From assembly GCA_942492625.1 (NCBI GenBank), contig CALOFM010000053.1:1-64000 (forward strand): a DNA stretch of 64,000 bases. Direction: 5' to 3'. The notes beneath the pieces are model-generated. The model was given only the letters and a program-made list of their open reading frames with translations, did not search any database and was not told the origin of the DNA. Shown in pieces: positions 52,867-62,800 of the stretch. The stretch is from Thiosymbion sp942492625. GTDB lineage: Bacteria > Pseudomonadota > Gammaproteobacteria > Chromatiales > Chromatiaceae. The first letter of the stretch is position 1. Every line of letters begins with the position of its first letter. A program made the position numbers and the translations under genes.

Positions 52867-55104
52867 ATGAACGATACGCAAGACGCACCTGTCCTCGACG
52901 TCACCACTGAGGACGAGGAAACCATGCCAGACATCGCCCCCCCGGAGGCACCAAAGATCGACCTGGACGACCCGGCACTCTATCTCAACAGGGAGCTGAC
53001 CTGGCTCGAATTCAACCGCCGCGTGCTGCACGAAGCGGCCGATCCCCGAACGCCGCTGCTGGAGCGGGTCAAGTTCCTTGCCATCGTCAGCAGCAACTTG
53101 GACGAGTTCTTCATGAAGCGTGTCGGCGGACTCAAGCAGCAGATTGCCGCCGGCGTGAGAAAGACTTCGGTCGACGGCCGCACGCCCGCGCAGCAGGTTC
53201 AGGAGTGCCACGTCCTATGCCGGGAGCTGCACGCGGAGCAAAAGCGGATCTTGGACGAGCTCCTGGCCCTGCTCGAGGTCCACGAGATCCGGATCGTCAA
53301 GTTCGCACACCTGCCGCAACCCACCCGCGAGCGGCTGCGCGAGCACTTCAGCATCAACATCTTCCCCATCCTCACGCCGCTGGCAATGGACCCGGCCCAC
53401 CCGTTCCCCTTCATATCCAACCTGGCGCTCAACCTGCTGGTGACCCTGCGCTTTCCAGGTGGCAACGAGACCCATATGGCACGGGTCAAGGTTCCGGTGA
53501 GCAAGGACATCTCCCAGCGTCTGATCCCCGTGGACGATGCCAACACCTTCGTCTCCCTGAACGACCTCATGATCAACAACCTGGACATGCTGTTCCCGGG
53601 AATGGAGATCGAATCCTGCGAGATGTTTCGGGTCACACGCAACGCCATCGTGGAGCCCTCGGAAGAGGCGGCGAACGACCTCCTGGAGCTGATCGAGACG
53701 GAGCTGCGGGAGCGCCACTTCGCCCCCATCGTTCGCCTGGAGGTTCAAAAGGGCATGGACCCGGTCCATCGTGGCATGCTCGCCGCAGAGTTGGGCCTGA
53801 ACGAGGCCGAGGACGTGTTCGAGGTCGAGGGCATGATGGCCATGCGCGACCTGTTCGAGCTGGCGTTCCTGGACATACCCGAGCTGCACGACGAGCCCCA
53901 CCGCCCGGTCGATCACCCATTGCTCGCCAAAGACCGGCGCAATATCTTCCATATCGTCCGCGAGAACGGCCCGTTGCTGCTGCAGCATCCGTACCAGCCC
54001 TTCGCGACCACGGTGGAGCGTTTCATACGCACCGCAGCGGAGGACCCCAAGGTGTTGGCTATCAAGATGACCCTCTACCGCACCTCGTCCGAGGGCAAGA
54101 TCCTGGACTCCCTGATCATGGCCGCGCGCAACGGCAAGCAGGTCGCGGTGCTCGTAGAGCTCAAAGCCCGCTTCGACGAGGCCGCCAATATCGGTTGGGC
54201 GCGACGCCTGGAGGCCGAGGGCATCCACGTCAACTACGGCGTTATCGGTCTGAAGACCCACAGCAAGCTGATCTTCGTCGTGCGCCGAGACTACGCCCAG
54301 CTGCGCCGCTACTATCACGTGGGCACCGGCAACTACCATTCGGGCACGTCGAAGCTCTACACGGACCTGGGGATGCTGGGCTGCGACGAAGACATCGGAC
54401 AGGACATCACCGAGCTGTTCAATTACCTCACCGGCTACTCGCCGCCGCCGAGCTACCGCAAGACCTTGGTGGCACCCTACCGGATGAAAAACGTGATCCT
54501 GGAGCGCATTCGGCGGGAGATAAAACACCAAGAAGAGAACGGCAACGGTCTGATCCAGATCAAGATGAACGCCCTGGAGGACGTGGACATCACCCGCGCC
54601 CTCTACGAGGCCACCCGCGCGGACGTGAAGGTGGATCTCATCGTACGCGACACCTGCCGCTTCCGCCCCGGCATTCCCGGCCTGTCGGAGAACGCACGGG
54701 TGGTCAGCATCGTAGGCCGCTTCCTGGAGCACGCCCGCATCATCTACTTCCGAAACGGCGGAGACGAGGAGTACTACATCGGCTCTGCGGACATGATGCA
54801 GCGTAACCTGGAGAGCCGGGTCGAGGTGCACGCGCCGGTGGAGGACCCGGAGCTGCGCCAAGAGCTGCGGCTGATTCTGGATGTACAGCTGGCGGACCAG
54901 CGCTCGGCATGGGACATGCAGCCTGATGGAACCTACGTCCAACGCAAGCCGGTCGAGGGAAACGCCAAGGGCGCCCAGGAGACCCTCATCGGCGTAGCCG
55001 AGCGCCGCTTGGCAGCGGCCTCGAAGCACAAGGAGAAGAAGATCCGCTCACGCCTGCTCGACCACTTCCAACGCAGGCTGCGGAGCAACAAGGAGCAAAC
55101 CTGA
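52867..55104 (+). CDS. ppk: Polyphosphate kinase 1
   Basis: A 745-residue enzyme that makes polyphosphate from ATP. Family regions are clear: ALYLNRELTWLEFNRRVL, SNLDEFFMKRVGG, HPYQPFATTVERFI and the His region GVIGLKTHSKLIFVVRRD, with a late RDTCRFRPGIPGLSENARV (in part) and IYFRNGGDEEYYIGSADM. It acts at the membrane and stores phosphate and energy. The N-terminus carries about 35 extra acidic residues. No ppx is next to it, and no clear Pho box was seen upstream. Confidence 0.97.
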   Translation: MNDTQDAPVLDVTTEDEETMPDIAPPEAPKIDLDDPALYLNRELTWLEFNRRVLHEAADPRTPLLERVKFLAIVSSNLDEFFMKRVGGLKQQIAAGVRKTSVDGRTPAQQVQECHVLCRELHAEQKRILDELLALLEVHEIRIVKFAHLPQPTRERLREHFSINIFPILTPLAMDPAHPFPFISNLALNLLVTLRFPGGNETHMARVKVPVSKDISQRLIPVDDANTFVSLNDLMINNLDMLFPGMEIESCEMFRVTRNAIVEPSEEAANDLLELIETELRERHFAPIVRLEVQKGMDPVHRGMLAAELGLNEAEDVFEVEGMMAMRDLFELAFLDIPELHDEPHRPVDHPLLAKDRRNIFHIVRENGPLLLQHPYQPFATTVERFIRTAAEDPKVLAIKMTLYRTSSEGKILDSLIMAARNGKQVAVLVELKARFDEAANIGWARRLEAEGIHVNYGVIGLKTHSKLIFVVRRDYAQLRRYYHVGTGNYHSGTSKLYTDLGMLGCDEDIGQDITELFNYLTGYSPPPSYRKTLVAPYRMKNVILERIRREIKHQEENGNGLIQIKMNALEDVDITRALYEATRADVKVDLIVRDTCRFRPGIPGLSENARVVSIVGRFLEHARIIYFRNGGDEEYYIGSADMMQRNLESRVEVHAPVEDPELRQELRLILDVQLADQRSAWDMQPDGTYVQRKPVEGNAKGAQETLIGVAERRLAAASKHKEKKIRSRLLDHFQRRLRSNKEQT

Positions 55105-55130
55105 GGATCGCTTACTCTCGCGACCGGTGG

Positions 55131-55178
55131 GTCGGGCTTCAGCCCCACAACAGGTCCGGTGCCGGACTGAAGTCCGAC
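55131..55178. repeat. BIME-like pair of palindromes, copy 2
   Basis: GTCGGGCTTCAGCCC (55131-55145) and GGACTGAAGTCCGAC (55164-55178), separated by 18 bp. This is the inverse-oriented relative of the pair at 38977-39027. It lies between the convergent ppk and glycosyltransferase genes and could act as a bidirectional terminator. Confidence 0.8.
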
Positions 55179-55191
55179 CCCCGTCTAAAGC

Positions 55192-56454
55192 CTATTTATT
55201 GTCTTGCTCTACCGCGCCCATCAGGCGATCGTAGATCTCCGGAAACGCATAGGCCACCCGGTTCCAGGACGGTATCAGCTTCGCCTCCTGAGGGCCCCTA
55301 CTCTGCTCCCAGGCGTCCCACAGGAAGCCACGGAAATGACCGGCAGCGGACTCCTCTTGATGTAGATCGAAGGCCAGGGCGTTGACGTCCGCATCGTAGC
55401 TGTACTTTCGAATGTACTTGAGAGCCGTCTGGTAGTAGCTGTGCAGGATCATGTCCACGAAGGCCTCGTCCAGCGGAACGCCGTGGGATCGCATGTAGGT
55501 GAGGTAGAACTTGGCGATGTCCACCACCATGCGGTGCAGGCCGCGCTCGGTGTTGTCGGCGGAGAGCTCCTGGTGCTTATGCTCATAGTTCGGCGCTAGA
55601 TCGATCTGGGCGATCTGCCTCGTCGTCAGCTGATCGTAGACCTGGGACAGGGTCGCAACTTCCAACCCCCAGTCGTACGCGACGTTCAAGCCCCTGGCCA
55701 GATCAACCGTAAAACAGAACTCGCCAGCCAGGGGATACTTGAAGGCACGGTGGAACTGGAAGAAACGTTCCAACTCCAGGTTTCTCCGCTGGCGGGTGAT
55801 GCGGGATAGAGTCTCGACAAACGGCGTGACGAACAGCCGCGTCACACGGCCTTTCAGCGCCCGTTCGGTAGGAGAGATGCGCGCGTAATAGCCTTTGCAG
55901 AATTGGAAGTCGTTGTTGGGATTGACCACTGGCTCGATCAGCCGTCCCAGCAAAGTACGGTGATAGGTGACGATGTCGCAGTCATGCAAAGCAATCACCC
56001 CGTTTTCGTCACGCGAGAAGAGATAGCCCAAGGCCACCCAGACCGACTGCCCCTTACCCTGTACTCCGGAATGAATCCCCCGCTCCGCCATCTCACCGAG
56101 CAGGCCTTGGATGCGTGGGCCGTCGATCCAGACGATTCTCACGTCCCGTTTTCCACTCTCCAGCCGCCCGAAGTATTCCTTCGCCTCAAGAAACTGCTCC
56201 TCTTCCTGCGCCCCGCCCAAGGCGATCACGATATTGTTCAGGTAACGGACCGGCATGATCTGAGCCAAGATGCGGTCGAGCACACCTGCGTTCCCAATCT
56301 CGCTGTGGAGCGAGGGTAGGAGCAGGCTGATACTCTCGTGCTGCGTGTGTTGCTCGAGCCGGCTCTCGAGCTCGTTCAGGTAGGCGGCCTTGTCGAAGGC
56401 CTCGTACAGACCATGCAGAGTCGTAATCAGGGGTTCCTGATGAAAATCGGCCAT
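55192..56454 (-). CDS. Glycosyltransferase family protein (glucosyl-3-phosphoglycerate synthase-like)
   Basis: A 420-residue cytoplasmic enzyme. The ATG at 56454 has GGAGG seven bases upstream, so a longer frame is rejected. A GT-A-type fold is suggested by ISLLLPSLHSEIGNAGVLDR, IVIALGG and the DxD-like motif ALHDCDIVTYHR. RNLELERFFQFHRAFKYP and LEVATLSQVYDQL follow. It resembles GpgS/MpgS-type enzymes that make compatible-solute precursors, but a phosphatase partner is not present, so this is tentative. It is convergent with ppk. Confidence 0.7.
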   Translation of the reverse strand: MADFHQEPLITTLHGLYEAFDKAAYLNELESRLEQHTQHESISLLLPSLHSEIGNAGVLDRILAQIMPVRYLNNIVIALGGAQEEEQFLEAKEYFGRLESGKRDVRIVWIDGPRIQGLLGEMAERGIHSGVQGKGQSVWVALGYLFSRDENGVIALHDCDIVTYHRTLLGRLIEPVVNPNNDFQFCKGYYARISPTERALKGRVTRLFVTPFVETLSRITRQRRNLELERFFQFHRAFKYPLAGEFCFTVDLARGLNVAYDWGLEVATLSQVYDQLTTRQIAQIDLAPNYEHKHQELSADNTERGLHRMVVDIAKFYLTYMRSHGVPLDEAFVDMILHSYYQTALKYIRKYSYDADVNALAFDLHQEESAAGHFRGFLWDAWEQSRGPQEAKLIPSWNRVAYAFPEIYDRLMGAVEQDNK

Positions 56455-56535
56455 GGCAATCCTCCACGAATGCCGCGCCATTATAGCCGACGCGTTCCGG
56501 CTCCGGTGGCTCCCGGGGCCAGCGGCGAGCTATAG

Positions 56536-56813
56536 GTTGCGATCTACGGGGAGCTGGGAAAGATCAAGGCCCTGACAGAAGTGGCGGCGGAGTTCGAGTC
56601 AGTGGTGCGCATCGGCTCCCCGTGCAAGCAGGAGCTCGCCATCCCCGGCGCCCTGCACTACGCGCTCGTCGAGGAGGTCCGCTACCGCATCGACCTCGGC
56701 CTGCGCAAATGGGCGGACAAGGTCGGCATCGAGAGGTCGTCCATCCGCTGCACTTACGGCGGATCTTGGACAAGCTGCCCGAGCGTCTGGGCGCGCGCGC
56801 CGCTGACGAGTGA
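56536..56813 (+). pseudogene. Decayed coding remnant of unknown family
   Basis: The frame is open from 56536 (IYGELGKIKALTEVAAEFES) without a start site. After about 56740 the protein-like sequence seems to move to another frame that ends RRILDKLPERLGARAADE before a TGA at 56811-56813. Composition is coding-like (KQELAIPGALHYALVEEVRY), but the family was not recognised. It is probably a 5'-truncated, frameshifted gene. Confidence 0.45.
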
Positions 56814-56825
56814 CCTCCCGATTTC

Positions 56826-57062
56826 TCACAAGCCCGTTTGCAGTCTAACGAGGCGATCCAGCGTTTGAGCACTCACATCACCCTTGCGTATTTCCCAGTG
56901 GGCTTTCTCCAGCACGGGTTTTACGTGAGCCCGGACGCGAGCGGGGCTAATCAGCTCAAGCAAGAAAGTCGCCGCATAGACGTTTTCCGGGACGAGCAGC
57001 CTCTCGAGCGGGGCGGAAAACAGCAGGCCGTCGGGCGCGCTCTTAGAATCAGGTGTAGCCAT
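56826..57062 (-). CDS. Small hypothetical protein (78 residues)
   Basis: The ATG at 57062 has GGAGG five bases upstream, the best evidence for a real gene. The protein begins MATPDSKSAPDGLLFSAPL and ends DVSAQTLDRLVRLQTGL. It is helical and mildly amphipathic (YAATFLLELISPARVRAHV). No family was recognised. It follows the small membrane protein gene at 57142-57561 on the same strand by 79 bp. Confidence 0.6.
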   Translation of the reverse strand: MATPDSKSAPDGLLFSAPLERLLVPENVYAATFLLELISPARVRAHVKPVLEKAHWEIRKGDVSAQTLDRLVRLQTGL

Positions 57063-57141
57063 CGCCACCTCCACTGCGGTGAACCGGTCAAAATGGGCGG
57101 TACAAGAGCGGCAGCCGTCGAAGGCTCATCTAAAATCCGCA

Positions 57142-57561
57142 TTACCGCCGTCCCACGATCAATCTGGCGGCGGAATTGACTACAGGAATGAGCAGCTCGG
57201 CATTGCTAAGCAGGTCGTTTAAGACGGCGTCGATGGGCGGCTGATTGAGCATGCGCTCGACGCGCACGGTCTCCTCCTTGCCCACCGGTATCACGCCGAA
57301 GAGCATCAAACGGCGCTTGACTTCCTTCTGAAAGTGCTGGGTCTTCCAAAACTTCAGGAAGGTCTCCTCCCAACGCGTGTAGACCTCGTACTCGACCGGG
57401 AGGACCGCAAAAGGGATTACCGTGAGAAGAAAAATTGCGGGGACCAGATACTCGAGCCAGGGAATATCCAGATACTTCCGAGCGAGCAAATAGACGGCGG
57501 CAAAAAACACCGCGTTCGCCAGGATCGGGAGAAGGCTGCGAATATACCTTGTGGAATACAT
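57142..57561 (-). CDS. Hypothetical inner membrane protein
   Basis: The ATG at 57561 gives 139 residues with two helices (LLPILANAVFFAAVYLLA and LEYLVPAIFLLTVIPFAVL), then a charged cytoplasmic part and a short hydrophobic end (LIPVVNSAARLIVG). A longer frame to 57675 has no clear start site. The family was not recognised. Confidence 0.6.
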   Translation of the reverse strand: MYSTRYIRSLLPILANAVFFAAVYLLARKYLDIPWLEYLVPAIFLLTVIPFAVLPVEYEVYTRWEETFLKFWKTQHFQKEVKRRLMLFGVIPVGKEETVRVERMLNQPPIDAVLNDLLSNAELLIPVVNSAARLIVGRR

Positions 57562-57759
57562 CGGCACCCTATCGTTCAGGAGCGAATTGAATGATTCCCT
57601 CGTCCGCGGCTCCGGGAAGTGCAGCCCATGGCCGTTTCGGTTTTCTATATTCGGAAGAACATAAGAAGTATACATGTAAGTTCAGATAGATACAGCATGT
57701 GACTCAACCTGATTATCAATAAAGGGGCATCGCAAAGGGTCCGACCCTATCGCTTCTTC

Positions 57760-58713
57760 TCAAGGATCACCGGGCCCGGCGGTCCCACTGCTACGCACAG
57801 GCAACAAGAGCGCAACCACCCCGAGAATCAGCGTCGTTCCAAGCAGGAACAAATGGAGGTTCACCGCCCCTGCCATGGCCGATACCGCGTCTACACCCGA
57901 AGGCAACAGGGCTAAGACCACCGCCGCCTCGTAGCTGCCGCTCCCCGCGATACCGTGAAAGGGCAGCACGCTGGATAGCTCCGCCCCCATAACACCCACC
58001 AGTACCTGCCAGAGCTCGAGCGGCAGAAAGTGGCGAAGCACGAAAGCGAAGGCGAGGAACTTGGTGACCCAGATAAGCGCGGTCCACAGGTAGATTCGCA
58101 GCGCCCTACCCGCCGTCTCGGGGGCGGCGTCACTCATCAAGTGCAGCACCCTGCCGAACCTGCCCGTCCCCTTTGGAATCAGGCGCTCCGCAAGACCTGC
58201 GATGGGCGGAAGCAGCAGCCAAAGCAGCGCGGCGAGCGGCCAACTCCAGGAGGGCTGGCGCAAATATAGAATGAAGATACCGATGAGCCCGAGGAAATGC
58301 AGGTCGAGAAGCCGAATCCATATCAGGGAGGCCGTAGCCCCCAAAAAGCCATGACCGAAGTAGCGCCCCATGAGCCAGGGAAAGACCATCTCCCCGGCGC
58401 GCATCGGCAGAAGGTTATTTGCCGTGTTGTGAAGGACCGATAGCCGCAGGACGGTGAGGAAACGCCCGTCGAGCCGAGGGCGAAAGTAAACGTAGATCCG
58501 AACGCCGCGAAAAAAATAGCTCAGGGCCGTAAGCCCGAAAGGAAGCAGCAATGCACCCCTTGTCAGCTCCCGCCAAGGGGCCAGCAGGGCACGCCAGCCA
58601 ACCGTCAGCGATACCCCTAGCAAGACAGCCACGAACAGCAAACCGCCGATGACCCAATCACGGGTCTTTACTATCCGCGGCTCGATGCCGCGGGATGTCG
58701 TTTTCTGTGTCAT
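57760..58713 (-). CDS. LPG synthase transmembrane-type (UPF0104) membrane protein
   Basis: A 317-residue protein with about seven or eight helices. Conserved residues of the family are seen in LSVLHNTANNLLPMRAGEM and FPWLMGRYFGHGFLGATAS (in part), and GIAGSGSYEAAVVLALL. The family includes the flippase-like domain of lysylphosphatidylglycerol synthase and AglD-type proteins. It likely acts in lipid or glycolipid handling. It lies 23 bp downstream of the LpxL-like acyltransferase gene. Confidence 0.85.
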   Translation of the reverse strand: MTQKTTSRGIEPRIVKTRDWVIGGLLFVAVLLGVSLTVGWRALLAPWRELTRGALLLPFGLTALSYFFRGVRIYVYFRPRLDGRFLTVLRLSVLHNTANNLLPMRAGEMVFPWLMGRYFGHGFLGATASLIWIRLLDLHFLGLIGIFILYLRQPSWSWPLAALLWLLLPPIAGLAERLIPKGTGRFGRVLHLMSDAAPETAGRALRIYLWTALIWVTKFLAFAFVLRHFLPLELWQVLVGVMGAELSSVLPFHGIAGSGSYEAAVVLALLPSGVDAVSAMAGAVNLHLFLLGTTLILGVVALLLPVRSSGTAGPGDP

Positions 58714-58736
58714 TCGATGCGGAATCCCACCCGCCG

Positions 58737-59663
58737 TCAGCGCCTCCGCTTGCGAGGGTATATCGGCGGCTCGCCGGGCGGGCGGGTCTTGAACCTGCGA
58801 TGGACCCAGAAATACTGCTCCGGCATGGTGCGCATGCGCTCTTCGATGGTCCGGTTCATGAGCGCCGTGTCCGCCTCCTGATCGTCTGTGGGAAAGGGAG
58901 CCAGCGGCGGATCCATGATCAGCTCCAGGCCCCGTCCCCAGGGCAGATAACGGGCATAGGTCGGAATCACTTGGGCGTCCCCCAGGCTGGCGAACCGGCT
59001 CAGCATGGGCACTGTTGAGGCAGCGATTCCGCAGAAAGGCACGAAAATGCCGCGCCGGCCGGGATCCTGATCCGGAAGATAGTACAGGGGTGCCCCGGCG
59101 CGGATCCCCCGCACCATCTGGCGCAGATTGCCCCTGCGCTCTATGGAGATGGCTCCGAACCGAGAACGGCTGTGGCGCATCTGGTAGTCGAGTACGGGGT
59201 TTCGGATCTTCTGGTACATGTACATCCCCGGCTTGATAAGGGCGGTGTACGCGGCCCCCCCCAGCTCCAAGCCGACGAAATGCGGTGCCAAAAGAATCAG
59301 GTTCTTCCCGGTTCGATGCAGCTCCTCGACAGGTTCACAGTTGCGGAACTTCACGATGCGCGCCAGCCGCCACCGAGAACATCCCCACACGAGCCCTTGG
59401 GTAAAGGCCGCGACCCCCAGGTAACCGAAGCTACGGACCGCATACCTTCTGCGCTGCGCCTCGGACAAGTCGGGAAAACAAATCTCCAGATTGCGCAGCG
59501 CCACGCGCCGGCGCGAGCCGGCGAGGAAATATCCCAGGCGCCCGAATCCCATGCCTAAGGCCCAGAGCAGGGGAAAGGGCAGGAGTCCGATGAGGCGGAA
59601 GGCACCCACCAGGACCCAGCTCGGCCAATGGCGGGGATGCCCAAGCACGTGCTTCAAGCTCAC
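58737..59663 (-). CDS. LpxL/HtrB family lipid A acyltransferase
   Basis: A 308-residue inner membrane enzyme with an N-terminal helix (IGLLPFPLLWALGMGFGRLG). The HxxxxE motif is in APHFVGLELGG, and DQDPGRRGIFVPFCGI is a further family motif. It adds a secondary fatty acid to lipid A or a relative. Next in the direction of transcription is the LPG-synthase-type gene; tamB lies 168 bp upstream. Confidence 0.93.
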   Translation of the reverse strand: MSLKHVLGHPRHWPSWVLVGAFRLIGLLPFPLLWALGMGFGRLGYFLAGSRRRVALRNLEICFPDLSEAQRRRYAVRSFGYLGVAAFTQGLVWGCSRWRLARIVKFRNCEPVEELHRTGKNLILLAPHFVGLELGGAAYTALIKPGMYMYQKIRNPVLDYQMRHSRSRFGAISIERRGNLRQMVRGIRAGAPLYYLPDQDPGRRGIFVPFCGIAASTVPMLSRFASLGDAQVIPTYARYLPWGRGLELIMDPPLAPFPTDDQEADTALMNRTIEERMRTMPEQYFWVHRRFKTRPPGEPPIYPRKRRR

Positions 59664-59831
59664 AGCCCTTATTCTTTGTTCTTGAAAGGTGGATCACCAC
59701 ACAGCGAATCGCCAGTCTTGGTCGGAGCGCCGCCGGGCTCGGAGCGCGAGCCTGACGACGAGACGAAGGACCGCGACGGCGCCGACGTTGATCCTCCAGA
59801 ACGGCACAAACCAACGGAGCTGCCGTGCACG

Positions 59832-62800
59832 TCAGTACTCGAACTGGTAGGTCACGCCAATGCTGCTGCCGCCCTCACCGCTCGCACTCGAGCCGGTCGC
59901 AGAGCCGGAGCTGGTACCGACCGTGCCCTCCAGCTTAAGGCGCTTGGTGAGATCGACTTGCACCTTCGCCTTCGTGCTATCTGCGGATGCGCCTTGCTCA
60001 ACGCCGACATAGACACCCGGGGCGACATAACGTCCGGCTTCCAGCGTCGCTTGTCCGTCAGCTCCAGTGCCCACCGAAAGTTGATCGAGGCCGAGACCCT
60101 TGCGGATACTGCTCAAGGGGTTGAGGCCAACGGAGGTCACGCCGGTTAGCTCGGCGAGCGCCGAGCCGATCTGCGCAAGCTCGAACGGGCTAAGGGACGA
60201 GGCGCTGCGCCCGAAGAGGATCTGGGCCAGGATCTCGTCCTGCGGCAGCTCGGGGATACTGCTCAAGGTGATCTTCGGATTGCTGACGGTCCCGCCAATG
60301 TTCAGCTCCGCGGTGATCGCCGCGTTGGTTGGGCTGACCGTAAAGTCGAGCGAAGGATCGGTCAGGCTTCCGCCGTTGAAGCTGACCTTGCCTTTGGCAA
60401 AGTTGAGGGTCTGACCCGCCAGCGAGAATTTCCCGCGCCGCAGCTCGAAGCTGCCGATGGTCCGCGGGTTGTCCGCGGTGCCCTGCACGCGGACACTGCC
60501 GCCAAGCTCCGCGTCGAGTCCGCGCCCGCGCACGAAAAGCTGCCCCGGCGCCTCGATCGTCAAATCCAGCTTGACGACCGGACCTGGCGCGCCCGGGGGT
60601 GGCGGCTTCTCTCCGGGGCGGCGTACATTGAGGGTGGCGACGCTGGTCGGCAAAGTCTCGGGGATGCGGATCTCCGCCTTGTTGCTGCGGATATTGCCTG
60701 ACAGGAGAAGCTGTTTCGCGAGCTGCCCGGTTGCAGTCAGGTTGGCGTTCAGGTTTACCGTCAGGAGGTCACTCGACAAAGGTCGGGCATCCCGGGCCTC
60801 GAGGCGCAAGTTGATCGGCATATCGCGGGCCAGAATCCCGACCGTCCCCGAGGCGGAAACCGTCCCTGGACCGGCGCGCGCGGTGAGGCGGGCGATACGG
60901 ATGCTCTCGCCCTCGAGCTGGAGCAGGGCATTGATCGCTGTGAGCTGTGCGCCCTGGGCGTAATCCTCGATCTCGCCCCGGGCGAGCTGGATCGTACCGC
61001 TCAGGCGTGGATTGGCCAGGGTGCCGCTAACCCCGGCATTGAGCTGGACCTGCCCGCGCACACGCCGCCCGCTGGCCGCCAGGATCGGATCGGCGAGGGC
61101 AAGCTCGATGGCGCCCTGTACGCGCAGGTCCATGCGCCCGGTCGAAGAGAGCGGCGCCTGGCCGGTCACGGACAAGTTAGCCTTGGAGCCAAGAGTCAAC
61201 CGGCCATCGATCCGAGCACTCTCGCCGGCCAGGTCTGCCGTCGCCGTCAAGTTGGCGGGCGGAAGCGAGCCTGCGGGCCCTGTTCGCATGCGCAGTCCCG
61301 TGGCCTCCAACCGCACCGTCCCGGTGGGCCGCTCGAGGGTGCCGGCGAGCTTTGCGTCCGCGCGCAGCTTACCTTCGGCCTTCAGGTCGGGGACGAAGGC
61401 GCTCGCCAGTGCCGGGGACAAGTTGCGCGCTTCCGCGGTAAGTTCCAGGGTCGGCGAGATACGTCCGGAGACCTCTAACACGGCTTCCTGTATCCCCAGG
61501 CGGAGACCCTCCACTTTGAGGCCCTCGGCGAAGGCGAATTGCGCGGGCGCGAGCAGGCGCAGGGTCTCGCCCTTCCAGCTCGCCTGCAGCGCCGAGAGCG
61601 AGACCTTCATTCCCGTGGCGTCTAGCACGGCCGCGCCGGTCAGCCGCAGAGGGTTGCCGGCCAGATTCTTCGCATCGGCCGCGACCTGGAGCGCGAGGGC
61701 ATTCTGCGGCCCCTTGACCTCGAGCCGACCGGATCCCGCCACGCCGTTGGCAGAGAGTCCATCCACGACCAGCTTGGCATCCACGACCGGGTCGGCGTCG
61801 GGGTTGAGGACAGTCGCCGCCAGCGTGAGATGGTCGACCGACCCCATCCCGGAAAGCCCGGCGGCGCTGACATCCACTGCAAGGCGCGCCTCGGTCTCGC
61901 CGCCCTGGCCTGTGGTCTCCAGCGTTGCGGTCAGGGAACCCGTTGGGGATTGATCGATCAGGGGTGCAAGGTCCTGGAGCCGGCTCATGCGCAGGTCCAG
62001 CGTGCCAAGCGGCAAGAGGGCCCCGGGTGCCAGGGTCAGCTGTCCCTCCGCGTGGGCGCTCTTCCAATCGGCCCGCTTAATATCCACCCGAGTCGTCCCG
62101 TCGCCGGACTGACGGGCGACGACGGCAAGCTCCAGCGCGGACCCGGCGAGGGTGCCTTGGGCGGTGATCTCTCCGGCGGGCGCCTTGGGGAGGCCCTTCG
62201 CCTCCAGGTGCGCGCTGATCGGGGCGCGCGGCAGGCCCTGCGTCTCCAGTTCGCCGCTCAAGTCGGCCTGCGCCGAGAGATCGTCCTGCGGCCCTTGGAT
62301 CTGGCCGTTCGCCTGCAGCGTGCCGGAGATGGTAGGGGTGAGCACCGCCAAGTCGGACAGGGCCACCCGCCAGGTGAGCTTGACCGCCTGCGAGACCAGC
62401 CCGCCGTTCGCCGACATCTGGATGGCCTTGCCGTCGATCTGCAGCCGGGAGAGGGTCAGATCTTGTCCATTCAGCGTCGCGGTTGCAGCGATTTTTGCGG
62501 AATCTCCCAGCAGGCCGGGCAGTGGCGGGGCGCCACCTGTAATGCTCACCGTACCTTCCGCATTCAGCGTCGTCTCGCCGGCGTTTTCGGCAGCCCGGAG
62601 CTCCAGCTCCGAGTGACCCTGGACGTCGGCCCCTGCGATCGCGGCAAGCGCCGCGAGGTCCGGCAGATTGAGGGAAATGGAGGCCTTAATCTCCCCCGCC
62701 GTTTGTGCCTCGCCCTTCGCCCCTATCAAGGGATGCTCGAGCCTGAAGGTCACGGGCCGCTCCGGCATGTCGAGCCGCGCGTCGGCCTGCAGCGTTACGG

